A stretch of 48,114 nucleotides of DNA, taken from positions 1 through 48,114 of the forward strand of contig CAMYOD010000013.1 of assembly GCA_947259975.1 (NCBI GenBank), given 5' to 3'. Position 1 is the first letter of the stretch. The number at the start of each line of letters is the position of its first letter. Below are positions 25,635 to 33,901 of this stretch, piece by piece. The stretch comes from an uncultured Gammaproteobacteria bacterium (lineage in GTDB: Bacteria > Pseudomonadota > Gammaproteobacteria > HyVt-429). Under the pieces are notes generated by a model. The model saw nothing but the letters and a program-made list of their open reading frames with translations. It did not search any database and was not told the origin of the DNA. Both the position numbers and the translations under genes were made by a program.

Positions 25635-26312
25635 TCAGGTGCGTGCACCGAAGATTGCCGTACCGACCCTGACCATAGTGGCACCCTCCGCAATGGCGGC
25701 TTCGAAGTCATCGGACATGCCCATCGACAGGGTGTCCAGCGCGATGCCGTCGGCGACGATGATGTCGTGGGCTTTGCGTAATGCACTGAACGCCCGGCGT
25801 TGCGGCGCGGAACCCTGGACGCGCGTGGGAATCGCCATCAAGCCGCGTAATCGCAGTCGCGGCAGGCGCGCGACCGCGCGCGCGGTCGCCGCCAGTGACT
25901 CCGGTGTGAGACCGGACTTGGACGGCTCGTGGCTGATGTTGACCTGCAGACAAATATCCAGGGGCGCCAGATCCGACGGGCGCTGATCGTTGAGTCGTTC
26001 GGCGATCTTGAGTCGATCGACACTTTGCACCCAGTGAAAATGCCGTGCCAGCATCTGTGTCTTGTTGCTTTGGATATGACCGATGAAGTGCCATTCGATC
26101 TCCAGATCCTGCAGTTCATCGATCTTGGGTATTGCCTCCTGAGCATAACTCTCACCGAAGGCCTGCTGCCCCAGCTCGGTGAGCGCGCGGATGCGCGCGG
26201 CCGGTTGTGTCTTGCTGATGGCAATCAGGCGTACGCTGCCCGGCGACCGGTCGTAGCGTGCCTCTGCGGCCTGAATTCGACGTAAAAGCGTGTGATAGCG
26301 CTCCGCGAGCAT
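25635..26312 (-). CDS. YggS family pyridoxal phosphate-binding protein
   Basis: PLP-homeostasis protein of the YggS/PLPBP family, which has no known enzymatic reaction but affects amino-acid and vitamin B6 balance. The fold-type III barrel is visible. PLP-binding lysine is in LIAISKTQ (K34 with the start chosen here), then GESYAQEAIPKI, EWHFIGHIQSNKTQML, LQVNISHEPSKSG, GLMAIPT and the phosphate-binding LSMGMSDDFEAAIAEGATMVRVGTAIFG. I chose the ATG at 26312. An upstream TTG at 26333 preceded by a weak ACGGA is an alternative. It is the first gene of yggS-proC-yggT. Confidence 0.94.
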   Translation of the reverse strand: MLAERYHTLLRRIQAAEARYDRSPGSVRLIAISKTQPAARIRALTELGQQAFGESYAQEAIPKIDELQDLEIEWHFIGHIQSNKTQMLARHFHWVQSVDRLKIAERLNDQRPSDLAPLDICLQVNISHEPSKSGLTPESLAATARAVARLPRLRLRGLMAIPTRVQGSAPQRRAFSALRKAHDIIVADGIALDTLSMGMSDDFEAAIAEGATMVRVGTAIFGART

Positions 26313-26432
26313 ATTCAACGACTTGTAGGCCAAGATTGGTCCGTTATACTTGAGGGTGGTAGCCCCCTGGAGCGGGGTGGATAAATCATAATTAAGGCGC
26401 CTGCCCTAGCGGCTTGTTGTCGGGAGTATATA

Positions 26433-27494
26433 GTGGATATCGCCGAACTACTGGCCTTTGCTCATAAGCGAAACGCGTCGGATCTGCATCTTTCCTCGGG
26501 CCTGCCGCCGCTGATTCGTGTGGACGGTGATGTCAAGCGGATCAATGTCGATGCCCTGGACGCCCGTACTGTCCACAACATGATCTACGACATCATGAAT
26601 GACAAGCAGCAGCGGGATTTTGAGGAGTTTCTCGAGACCGACTTTTCTTTCGATTTGCCCAATATAGCACGGTTCCGGGTTAACGCTTTCAATCAAAATC
26701 GCGGCCCGGCCGCGGTATTTCGTACTATTCCGTCGAAGGTGTTGACGCTCGAGCAGCTGAACACGCCGACTATCTTCAAAGACCTTTCAATGCAGCAACG
26801 CGGGCTGATCTTGGTGACAGGTCCCACAGGTTCTGGTAAATCCACGACACTGGCGGCAATGGTCAATCATGTGAACGAGAATAAGTACGCGCACATTCTG
26901 ACCATCGAAGATCCAATCGAATTTGTGCACCAGAGTAAGAACTGTCTGATCAATCAACGCGAGATCAATCAGCACACGCTTGGCTTCGCGGAATCGCTCC
27001 GCTCGGCATTGCGTGAAGATCCGGATGTTATTCTGGTCGGCGAGATGCGTGACCTGGAGACTATCCGCCTGGCAATGACTGCAGCGGAGACCGGCCATCT
27101 CGTGTTTGCGACTCTGCATACGAGTTCCGCCGCCAAGACCATCGACCGCATCATCGATGTTTTCCCGGCAGCGGAAAAAGAGATGGTCCGCGCCATGTTG
27201 TCGGAATCGCTCAAGGCGGTAATTTCGCAGACACTGCTGCGTAAGGTCAATGGTGGTCGGGTCGCGGCGCACGAGATCATGATTGGAACACACTCTATTC
27301 GCAATTTGATCCGCGAGAACAAGATTCCGCAGATGTACTCTGCGATCCAGACCGGACAGGGCGACGGCATGCAGACGCTCGATCAATGTCTGATCGATTT
27401 GTTGCGCGCCAAGATTGTGTCTCTTGACGAGGCGCGCTCGCGTGCGGCGCATCCGGACAAGTTCCAGGTAGCTGCGGTTTCGGCCGCAAGGTAA
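26433..27494 (+). CDS. pilT: Type IV pilus retraction ATPase PilT
   Basis: Hexameric cytoplasmic ATPase that drives pilus retraction and twitching motility. The protein is 353 aa from a GTG start at 26433. The start MDIAELLAFAHKRNASDLHLSSG is the typical PilT opening. Walker A is GPTGSGKST (130-138), the Asp box is LTIEDPIEF, and Walker B is DVILVGEMRD (198-207). His-box residues lie in TGHLVFATLHT. The C-terminal HSIRNLIRENK holds the AIRNLIRE-like retraction motif, here SIRNLIRE. Followed 7 bp later by pilU. Confidence 0.97.
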   Translation: MDIAELLAFAHKRNASDLHLSSGLPPLIRVDGDVKRINVDALDARTVHNMIYDIMNDKQQRDFEEFLETDFSFDLPNIARFRVNAFNQNRGPAAVFRTIPSKVLTLEQLNTPTIFKDLSMQQRGLILVTGPTGSGKSTTLAAMVNHVNENKYAHILTIEDPIEFVHQSKNCLINQREINQHTLGFAESLRSALREDPDVILVGEMRDLETIRLAMTAAETGHLVFATLHTSSAAKTIDRIIDVFPAAEKEMVRAMLSESLKAVISQTLLRKVNGGRVAAHEIMIGTHSIRNLIRENKIPQMYSAIQTGQGDGMQTLDQCLIDLLRAKIVSLDEARSRAAHPDKFQVAAVSAAR

Positions 27495-27501
27495 TTAGAC
27501 G

Positions 27502-28614
27502 ATGGTATTCACCGACTTCCTCAAACTGATGGTCCACAAGAAGGCGTCGGACCTGTTTATCACCGCGGGTGTCGCGCCCAGCATCAAGGTTGACGGCAAG
27601 ATCGTGCCGCTTACGAAGCAGGCCTTGACGCCGGACCAGGCGCGCGCATTCGTCTACGGCATCATGAATGAAGAACAGCGCCGTGATTTTGAGGCGGACA
27701 ACGAATGTAATTTCGCCATCCACCCCAAGGAGATCGGCCGTTTCCGTGTCAATGTCTTCATGCAACAGAGCCATACCGGCATGGTGCTGCGCACGATCGA
27801 AACCCATATTCCGAAGTTCGAGGAACTGCATCTACCGCCGAAACTAAACGAAATTGCCATGACCCAGCGTGGTTTGGTGATATTTGTAGGCGGTACCGGA
27901 ACCGGTAAATCGACCTCCCTGGCGGCGCTCATTGGTTATCGTAACGAACACAGCTACGGGCATATTGTCACGATCGAGGATCCGATCGAATTCGTGCATG
28001 AGCACAAGAACTGTATCGTCACGCAGCGTGAGGTTGGTGTTGATACCGACTCATTTCAGGTTGCGCTGAAGAACGCCATGCGGCAGGCGCCGGACGTCAT
28101 TCTGATCGGCGAGATCCGTGATCGCGAGACGATGGACAGCGCGGTCGTATTCGCCGAGACCGGGCATCTGTGTCTGGCGACGCTGCACGCGAATAACTCC
28201 TACCAGGCCCTGGATCGGATCATCAACTTCTTTTCCGAAGACCGCCGGGACCAGTTACTCATGGAGCTCTCCCTGAATTTGAAGGCCATCATTTCCCAGC
28301 GCCTGGTGCCGATCAAGGACGGCAAGGGGCGCGTGCCGGCGGTGGAGATCATGATTAATTCGCCGTTGGTGTCGGACATGATTGCCGACGGCCGTCTCGA
28401 TGAGATTCGCGACGTGATGAAGCGATCGGGCGAAACCGGCATGCAGACCTTCGATCAATCCGTGTTCGAATTGTACGAAGCGGGCTATATCAGCTATGAA
28501 GAGGCGTTACGTAACGCGGATTCGATCAATGATCTGCGTCTGAAGATCAAGCTGGAGAGCAAGCACACGGAGGGATCCGAACTCGGCGACTCCATGCGCA
28601 ACGTTACCTTCTAG
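27502..28614 (+). CDS. pilU: PilT-dependent accessory retraction ATPase PilU
   Basis: Paralogue of PilT that assists retraction. The 370-aa protein shows SDLFITAGVAPSIKVDG at the start, Walker A GGTGTGKST (130-138), IVTIEDPIEFVHEHKNCIVTQREVG, and Walker B DVILIGEIRDRETM. LATLHANNSYQALDRIINFF is typical of PilU rather than PilT. The gene sits 7 bp after pilT, a conserved pair. Its TAG stop lies inside the palindrome CTAG, which also supplies the stop of the convergent flgN gene. Confidence 0.96.
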   Translation: MVFTDFLKLMVHKKASDLFITAGVAPSIKVDGKIVPLTKQALTPDQARAFVYGIMNEEQRRDFEADNECNFAIHPKEIGRFRVNVFMQQSHTGMVLRTIETHIPKFEELHLPPKLNEIAMTQRGLVIFVGGTGTGKSTSLAALIGYRNEHSYGHIVTIEDPIEFVHEHKNCIVTQREVGVDTDSFQVALKNAMRQAPDVILIGEIRDRETMDSAVVFAETGHLCLATLHANNSYQALDRIINFFSEDRRDQLLMELSLNLKAIISQRLVPIKDGKGRVPAVEIMINSPLVSDMIADGRLDEIRDVMKRSGETGMQTFDQSVFELYEAGYISYEEALRNADSINDLRLKIKLESKHTEGSELGDSMRNVTF

Positions 28615-29093
28615 ACTCTCGCCAGCGAGCGCGCATCCGGCTCGCTGTGAGTTTCACCGTCCGGGCCGTACATTCCATCCCGTTGCTCACCGCCGCGCAA
28701 AATGTTCAGCGTGTGACCCGCATAGCGCAACCGTGTCTTGAGCACGATTCCATTGCGTTCATTCTGCGCCTGACATTCCCGCCCCAGCGATTGTAATCGC
28801 TGCCAGAGTCTGGTGAGACCGTGTGCGTCCGCCGGATCGAGGCGTTCGATCCAGCCGCTCGCAGACGTATCCTGAATTCCGTCGCTATGGAGCAGCCGCC
28901 GGCGTTCACGGGTGTGCCGGTCGAGCGCGGTCAATTCCGAGTCTTTCTGGGCGGTCGTGGCCTCGATGGCGGCGAAGTCGGTACCGTTCAGGGCGGCATA
29001 TTCCCGATCCAGACAGTCATGCAGGCTCTCGGCGGCCGCCAGTTCCTTTTCCAGCAGCGCCTTGATCGGGCGGCACAGCGCGGAGGTCGCCAT
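28611..29093 (-). CDS. flgN: Flagellar export chaperone FlgN
   Basis: Cytoplasmic chaperone for the hook-filament junction proteins FlgK and FlgL. The 160-aa protein is mostly helical, with LEKELAAAESLHDCLDREYAAL near the N-terminus and ECQAQNERNGIVLKTRLRYAGHTLNILRG near the C-terminus. Both are FlgN-family features. Weak primary conservation is normal, so the assignment also rests on position: it starts 4 bp after flgM on the same strand, and flgK and flgL lie in the same cluster. Convergent with pilU, with a 4-bp overlap at the stops. Confidence 0.88.
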   Translation of the reverse strand: MATSALCRPIKALLEKELAAAESLHDCLDREYAALNGTDFAAIEATTAQKDSELTALDRHTRERRRLLHSDGIQDTSASGWIERLDPADAHGLTRLWQRLQSLGRECQAQNERNGIVLKTRLRYAGHTLNILRGGEQRDGMYGPDGETHSEPDARSLARV

Positions 29094-29097
29094 GGTC

Positions 29098-29433
29098 TCA
29101 GCGTTGCGGCTTCGCTGATGCCAGCAGGTCGGCTTCGAACTTGACCATCCGATCGGCCACGCGCTCGGCGTCGACCTCGTAGGTGCCCGCGGCGATGGCC
29201 TGTTTGATCGACTCGACCCGTTGTGCGTCGACCACCGGGCGCTCGGCGAGCGCCGCCTCGGCCCGCGTCAGTTGCGCCGCGGTATCGGTCACGCTCACCG
29301 TATCGGACGTGGATGATTTTCCCGTGTCCGCGGCAGCGGCATCGGAATGTCCAGGTTTGTTGTTGGCCTGGCTTTCGTCACGGCTGGTGGTTGGGCTGGG
29401 CAGGGTGCCGGGCCCATTGATTTCTATTGCCAT
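29098..29433 (-). CDS. flgM: Anti-sigma28 factor FlgM
   Basis: Binds and inhibits the flagellar sigma factor FliA until the hook-basal body is finished and FlgM is exported. The 111-aa protein has a polar, low-complexity N-terminus ([20 protein letters not shown]) typical of the exported unfolded half. The helical sigma-binding C-terminus follows: [37 protein letters not shown]. It is followed 4 bp later by flgN. Two tandem sigma28-type promoter sequences precede it, consistent with autoregulation through FliA. Confidence 0.93.
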   Translation of the reverse strand: MAIEINGPGTLPSPTTSRDESQANNKPGHSDAAAADTGKSSTSDTVSVTDTAAQLTRAEAALAERPVVDAQRVESIKQAIAAGTYEVDAERVADRMVKFEADLLASAKPQR

Positions 29434-29463
29434 TTCGCGGTTCTCCTGGGGTTGCCCCCTTAG

Positions 29464-29490
29464 ATAACGGCCGTTGTGATCTCAACTTTA
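29464..29490 (-). promoter_or_regulatory. Sigma28-type promoter of flgM-flgN, proximal
   Basis: On the minus strand TAAAGTTG (29490-29483), an 11-bp spacer, then GCCGTTAT (29471-29464). The FliA consensus is TAAAGTTT-N11-GCCGATAA, so 7 of 8 bases match in the -35 and 6 of 8 in the -10, with exact spacing. It lies about 30 bp upstream of the flgM ATG. Confidence 0.75.
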
Positions 29491-29493
29491 ATG

Positions 29494-29520
29494 ATAGCGG
29501 CAGCCGTTTCCATAACTTTA
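29494..29520 (-). promoter_or_regulatory. Sigma28-type promoter of flgM-flgN, distal
   Basis: On the minus strand TAAAGTTA (29520-29513), an 11-bp spacer, then GCCGCTAT (29501-29494). It matches the FliA consensus at 7 of 8 positions in the -35 and 6 of 8 in the -10. It is a second copy exactly 30 bp upstream of the proximal site, in the flgA-flgM spacer. Confidence 0.7.
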
Positions 29521-29539
29521 GGCGCAACGGCAATATTCT

Positions 29540-30376
29540 TCACATTGCCACCTGTACGGTGCCGGAGGCCAATACCCGTGCTTCCAGTGTGCGTTTTGAG
29601 GAAAGATTGCGCACCTGAATGCGGTCACCGAGCGCGCCGTGCATCAACGCCTTGCCGGCCATGCGCACTTCCAGACCGCCGCTGCGCGCAATGATGGTAA
29701 TGCGCTCACCCCGTTCGACCAGGCGCGGTGCCTCCAGGGCATCCGGGCTGAGCGGCATTCCCAACCCCAGTGGCCGCCGCACAACCTGGCCCCGCGCATC
29801 ATCGGTATCGACCAGATAACCGCCGCGCAGGGCCGCCAGGTCCCGCCGCTCGATTACCATGTCCGTTTCCGCAAGTACCTTGCCGCGCGGCAGCGGGTGC
29901 GCACTGACCAGTATCGATTTGAATACCTGGACCCGCACCGGCACGTAGATCGACCAGGGATGCGCGCCCTGGCAGCGCACCCCCACCGTGGTATTGCCCC
30001 AGGCGCGACTGCCGGTGGCGAAAAAGGTGTCGAGGGCGCTATCGCAGGCCGCCAGGCGCAGGCGCGAATCCAGGGCGCCGACGCTAATCTCCACATCACG
30101 ATGCGCGGGATTGACGTGCGCGGCAACGAAGGTTTCCACCACTGCCACGATGCGTTCGTGGGATTCGATCGGGTTGCCATGGGCCACTTTGGCCGGCAGC
30201 CCAGAGATGATTGTGGCGATCAATACCCCGAGCAGCGCCAGCACGGACCGGGGCGCCATGTTTTTGGCGCGGCGGGGACCGCGCGCCGTCGCGAGCGTCA
30301 AGATTCCGTGACGTTGTGCCGCGTCTGTGCTGACAGGCGTCGGGCGGTACTCAGTCGGTTTTGTTACAGGAATCAT
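29540..30376 (-). CDS. flgA: Flagellar P-ring assembly chaperone FlgA
   Basis: Periplasmic chaperone needed to assemble the FlgI P-ring. The core holds IVAVVETFVAAHVNPAHRDVEISVG, RLRLAACDSALDTFF, WSIYVPVRVQVF and the SAF-like region VLAETDMVIERRDLAAL, then DDARGQVVRRPLGLGMPL and the C-terminal LVERGERITIIARSGGLEVRM. I chose the ATG at 30376 because GAGGTG lies 7 nt upstream. This places about 40 residues before a hydrophobic signal-like segment (SVLALLGVLIATIISGLPAKVAHG). ATG 30259 would begin directly at that signal but lacks a ribosome site. An open frame to 30517 is rejected. Confidence 0.92.
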   Translation of the reverse strand: MIPVTKPTEYRPTPVSTDAAQRHGILTLATARGPRRAKNMAPRSVLALLGVLIATIISGLPAKVAHGNPIESHERIVAVVETFVAAHVNPAHRDVEISVGALDSRLRLAACDSALDTFFATGSRAWGNTTVGVRCQGAHPWSIYVPVRVQVFKSILVSAHPLPRGKVLAETDMVIERRDLAALRGGYLVDTDDARGQVVRRPLGLGMPLSPDALEAPRLVERGERITIIARSGGLEVRMAGKALMHGALGDRIQVRNLSSKRTLEARVLASGTVQVAM

Positions 30377-30435
30377 GTCCGGCACCTCGCGTCGCCGTTT
30401 GCGTCCTTCAAGCGCCGTCGGTCGGCGCTCCTGTG

Positions 30436-30451
30436 TGGCAGGAATTATGCA
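30436..30451 (+). promoter_or_regulatory. Candidate sigma54 promoter of cheV
   Basis: TGGCAGG-AATT-ATGCA matches the -24/-12 pattern TGGCACG-N4-TTGCW with two mismatches, keeping the essential GG and GC at correct spacing. It lies about 95 bp upstream of the cheV ATG in the flgA-cheV divergent spacer. It overlaps the minus-strand candidate at 30448-30463. Confidence 0.45.
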
Positions 30452-30463
30452 AGAGCCATGCCG
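30448..30463 (-). promoter_or_regulatory. Candidate sigma54 promoter of flgA
   Basis: Minus strand reads CGGCATG-GCTC-TTGCA, against TGGCACG-N4-TTGCW: two mismatches, with GG and GC conserved at correct spacing. It lies about 75-85 bp upstream of the flgA ATG at 30376. The -12 TTGCA shares its last bases with the -12 of the opposing plus-strand candidate. Confidence 0.5.
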
Positions 30464-30543
30464 CTGGCTGCGTGACTTAAGTCCTCCCCGCAGGGTCCGA
30501 TAGCAAGGGTACGACATCCCACACCGTTCACCCTGGGGGCGAC

Positions 30544-31488
30544 ATGGCTAGCTTACTTGACAGTGTAGATCTACGGACGCAGTTGGCCGGACAAAACCGG
30601 CTTGAGCTTTTGTTATTCAGGCTGCGCGGTCGACAGCGCTTCGGCATCAATGTTTTCAAGGTCCGGGAGGTCATTCAGTGCCCGAGTCTGACCAAGATCC
30701 CGAAGGCGGATTCGATGGTGCGTGGTGTCGCCCACCTGCGCGGCCAGACCGTGAGTGTGGTGGATCTCGGCATGGCGCTGGGTCAATCGCACATCGAAGA
30801 TCCGCGTGAGAGCTTCATGATCATGTCCGAATACAACCGATCGGTGCAGGGCTTCCTCGTCAACAGCGTCGATCGAATCGTCAATATGAAATGGGAAAGC
30901 ATCATGCCGCCGCCGCCGGGTGTGGCGAATACCAGCTATTTGACGGCGGTCACCGAGGTGGATGGGGAGTTGGTGCAGGTCATCGACGTGGAGAAGGTGC
31001 TGGCGGAAATGGGTGGGCTGAACGTCGAGGTGTCCAGCGACATTACCGGCGACCTGCCGACAGAAATCGGCCGTCAGCACGTATTGGTGGTGGACGATTC
31101 CCATGTCGCCCGCAAGCAGATTACCCGCACCCTGGAGCAGCTGGGGCTGACTTTCTCGACTGCCAACAACGGTCGCGAAGGCCTCAATCTGCTGCAACAC
31201 TGGGCGGACAATCAAGACAAGGCGCTCGATAATCTGCTCATGATCATCACCGACATCGAAATGCCGGAGATGGATGGCTATACGTTGACCAGCGAGGTGA
31301 AAAAGGACCCGCGGTTCGAGAATCTGCACGTGGTGCTGCACAGCTCGCTGAGCGGGGTCTTTAATAAGGCGCTGGCGGAGAAAGTCGGCGCCGATCGATT
31401 CCTCGCCAAGTTCAAGGCGGACGAACTCGCGGCGGCTGTGGCCGCGCGTATGAGTGACGCGGCGCAGGAACGAGCGGCGGCCGCGTAA
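30544..31488 (+). CDS. cheV: Chemotaxis protein CheV (CheW-receiver fusion)
   Basis: Coupling protein linking chemoreceptors to CheA, with a receiver domain for adaptation. The 314-aa product has a CheW-like domain at about 20-160 (LLFRLRGRQRFGINVFKVREV, VRGVAHLRGQTVSVVDL, YLTAVTEVDGELVQVIDVEKVL). A response-regulator receiver follows at about 178-305, with acidic pair D184-D185, phosphoacceptor D237 in ITDIEMPEMDGY, and a Ser/Lys region near the end. A cheV located beside flgA and cheR is common in gammaproteobacterial flagellar clusters. The start codon follows a GGGGG-type ribosome site. Confidence 0.95.
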   Translation: MASLLDSVDLRTQLAGQNRLELLLFRLRGRQRFGINVFKVREVIQCPSLTKIPKADSMVRGVAHLRGQTVSVVDLGMALGQSHIEDPRESFMIMSEYNRSVQGFLVNSVDRIVNMKWESIMPPPPGVANTSYLTAVTEVDGELVQVIDVEKVLAEMGGLNVEVSSDITGDLPTEIGRQHVLVVDDSHVARKQITRTLEQLGLTFSTANNGREGLNLLQHWADNQDKALDNLLMIITDIEMPEMDGYTLTSEVKKDPRFENLHVVLHSSLSGVFNKALAEKVGADRFLAKFKADELAAAVAARMSDAAQERAAAA

Positions 31489-31503
31489 ACTCCCCCGCGC
31501 GCG

Positions 31504-31519
31504 TGGCACGATCCTTGCT
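31504..31519 (+). promoter_or_regulatory. Sigma54 promoter upstream of the chemoreceptor gene
   Basis: TGGCACG-ATCC-TTGCT is an exact match to the sigma54 -24/-12 consensus TGGCACG-N4-TTGCW. It lies 16 bp after the cheV stop and about 130 bp before the MCP ATG. Transcription would begin near 31531, giving a leader of roughly 120 nt. Confidence 0.8.
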
Positions 31520-31651
31520 TCGAATCAGGCCAAGCGGGCGATGGATGGCAGCGGGCTGCGATTGACCGGATTGTGGAATCGCGCGGCCCGGCGCCCTCCG
31601 GTCGTTAACGAGGTTTTGGTTGCAAAGTGATAACTCAAGGGCTGGAAGACG

Positions 31652-33784
31652 ATGATTGGACTGTTCAAGAAACTTTTTGCAGATGCAGATAACGCTGAGT
31701 CAGATATGAACGAGACAAGCTTACAAAGCGAGGCCAGCACGCCGGAAGTTCAACAAGCGGCAAGTTTCTGGTCGCGTTTCACTATTCGCCAGCGGGTCTG
31801 GGGCGGGATGGGATTAATTCTCATGTTCCTGATCGCTATCGCAGTCGTCGGTCTGATGAACCTGAAAAAGCTGGAAACGACGGTCGAGGCCGTGGTCGCC
31901 CGCAATCAGCCGGTGGTATTCAGCGCCATGGAGCTCAATTCCAGCCTGCGCCAGGCGGTGGGGGCGCTGGGCTTCTATTTGCTCAGCAAGGGCGAGGAAC
32001 AAAAAGCCGACTATCAGGCCAGTCTCGAAACCGTAGACAAGCGCCTGGCCATCTTCAAGGAGGTGATGGAGGCGCAGGCCGATGAGCAACTCGCGGCCCT
32101 GGTCATGGACGTGTCCGCCAAGGTGCGGCGTTTCCACAACTACAAGAGTCTGATGATCGAGCTGGTGCAGAACGATAACAAAAATTTCCCCGGCATGGCC
32201 TACGCGGCGCAGGATGTGGCGCCGCTTAGCAAGGAAATGCTCGGACATCTCGGGACCGTGCTTCTGGTAGAAGCCGACGAATACGCGACCGAAGAGCGCA
32301 AACAGTTACTGATGGATATAGGTGATTTGCGCTACCAGTGGGCGAACACGATGAACGGCGTGCGCGCCTATCTCGGTTTCCGCACGCCGGCACTGTTGGA
32401 TGAGGTGTCTGGCCTTATGCAGGAGGAGACCGGTCGTTTGTCGAACAAAATCATTGGCTACGGTGATGTGTTGGGGTTGGAGCAGGAAGAAGCAATGTCC
32501 TCGTTCGAGTCACTGCGTGCCGATTTCTTCCAGCGACTCGCAAAACTGCGCGAGATTCACGGTGGCGAAAAATGGCGCACCGACGCTTATCTGGTCGGGC
32601 ATGACGTGGGCGATCTGCTCAAAGACATCGAAGCCACTTTGATTTCACTCGTGGAGAACGCCCGAACGAATATTGATCAATCGAGCGGCCTGCTGGTACA
32701 GCAGGTGGCCAATACCACCCGACTGCTGACCGGCCTGCTGATCGTCGGGCTCGTGCTGGGCATATTGACCGCCTTCGCCAGCAGTCAGTTGATTACACGG
32801 CCGTTGGAGCGGGCGGTGACTGCCATGAACGACATCGCCCACGGCGAGGGCGATCTGACCCAGCGCCTGGACGAAGCCGGCCGTGATGAGGTTGCCCGGC
32901 TCGGGCATGGCTTCAATCAGTTTGTGTTGAAAATCCAGGGCGCCGTGAGTCATGTCGCCAGCTCGACGACACAACTTGCGTCCGTGGCGGAGCAGATGGC
33001 GGCAGTGACGGAACAAACCAGTCGCGGCATGAGCCATCAGCAATCGGAAACCGATCAGGTGGCCACCGCTATGAACGAGATGACCGCTACGGTGCAGGAG
33101 GTCGCGAAGAATGCCGCGGCCGCCGCGGATGCGGCGCAGCGCGCCGATGAGCAGGCGAATCAGGGCAAGCACATTATGACCGAGACCATGACCGCCAATG
33201 ATCTGCTGGCCGAAGAAGTGGAGAAGGCGGCCACCGTGATCCAGAAGCTGGAGGCCGAAAGCGAGAGTATTGGCAAGGTGCTCACGGTGATCCAGGAGAT
33301 CGCCGAACAAACCAACCTGCTGGCGCTCAATGCCGCCATCGAGGCGGCACGGGCCGGCGAGCAGGGGCGCGGCTTCGCCGTGGTCGCCGATGAGGTGCGA
33401 ACGCTCGCGAACCGCACCCAGCAATCGACCCAGGAGATTCAGCAGATCATCGAGCGGCTGCAGAGCGGTGCCGCGGATGCGGTGAATGTGATGGTGGAAG
33501 GACGCAAACGCACGCAGACGAGTGTCGATAAGGCAACCGAGGCGAGTGAGGCGCTGGCGAAGATTGCCGGGGCGGTGACCACAATTACGGATATGAATAC
33601 GCAAATCGCCAATGCCGCGAACGAGCAGACGGTGGTGGCGGAAGATATCAACCGTAACATCGTGAACATCAGCCAGGTCGCACAGCAGACGGCGGAGGGT
33701 ACCCAACAGACCGCGACGGCGAGTGAGGAATTGGCGCGCTTGTCCGGTGAACTGCAAAGCCTGGTGGGGAAGTTCAGGGTCTGA
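31652..33784 (+). CDS. Methyl-accepting chemotaxis protein
   Basis: A 710-aa transmembrane chemoreceptor. After about 48 cytoplasmic residues, the first membrane helix is near 50-70 ([19 protein letters not shown]). A periplasmic sensor of about 280 helical residues follows. The second helix is near 355-378 ([18 protein letters not shown]). A HAMP linker begins after [10 protein letters not shown], and then comes the signalling coiled coil. Its hairpin tip is the conserved [20 protein letters not shown] and [15 protein letters not shown] segment near 549-585. There is no CheB/CheR-tethering pentapeptide at the C-terminus. The ligand is unknown. Placed between cheV and cheR and preceded by a consensus sigma54 site. 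Confidence 0.95.
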   Translation: MIGLFKKLFADADNAESDMNETSLQSEASTPEVQQAASFWSRFTIRQRVWGGMGLILMFLIAIAVVGLMNLKKLETTVEAVVARNQPVVFSAMELNSSLRQAVGALGFYLLSKGEEQKADYQASLETVDKRLAIFKEVMEAQADEQLAALVMDVSAKVRRFHNYKSLMIELVQNDNKNFPGMAYAAQDVAPLSKEMLGHLGTVLLVEADEYATEERKQLLMDIGDLRYQWANTMNGVRAYLGFRTPALLDEVSGLMQEETGRLSNKIIGYGDVLGLEQEEAMSSFESLRADFFQRLAKLREIHGGEKWRTDAYLVGHDVGDLLKDIEATLISLVENARTNIDQSSGLLVQQVANTTRLLTGLLIVGLVLGILTAFASSQLITRPLERAVTAMNDIAHGEGDLTQRLDEAGRDEVARLGHGFNQFVLKIQGAVSHVASSTTQLASVAEQMAAVTEQTSRGMSHQQSETDQVATAMNEMTATVQEVAKNAAAAADAAQRADEQANQGKHIMTETMTANDLLAEEVEKAATVIQKLEAESESIGKVLTVIQEIAEQTNLLALNAAIEAARAGEQGRGFAVVADEVRTLANRTQQSTQEIQQIIERLQSGAADAVNVMVEGRKRTQTSVDKATEASEALAKIAGAVTTITDMNTQIANAANEQTVVAEDINRNIVNISQVAQQTAEGTQQTATASEELARLSGELQSLVGKFRV

Positions 33785-33901
33785 CGGCGGCTCGACAAGT
33801 GAGTCGTCGACACGGCGGCGCAGCCGGCGTGAGTGTTCAGCCGCACGTACCCGGGTGATACCGGCCGGATTAACGATAATGCGACGAAACAGGGTAAGCA
33901 G

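Noticed and set aside
32645..33757. 370-residue minus-strand frame opposite the MCP gene
   Set aside because: Antisense to the MCP signalling domain; histidine- and leucine-rich without any recognisable fold.
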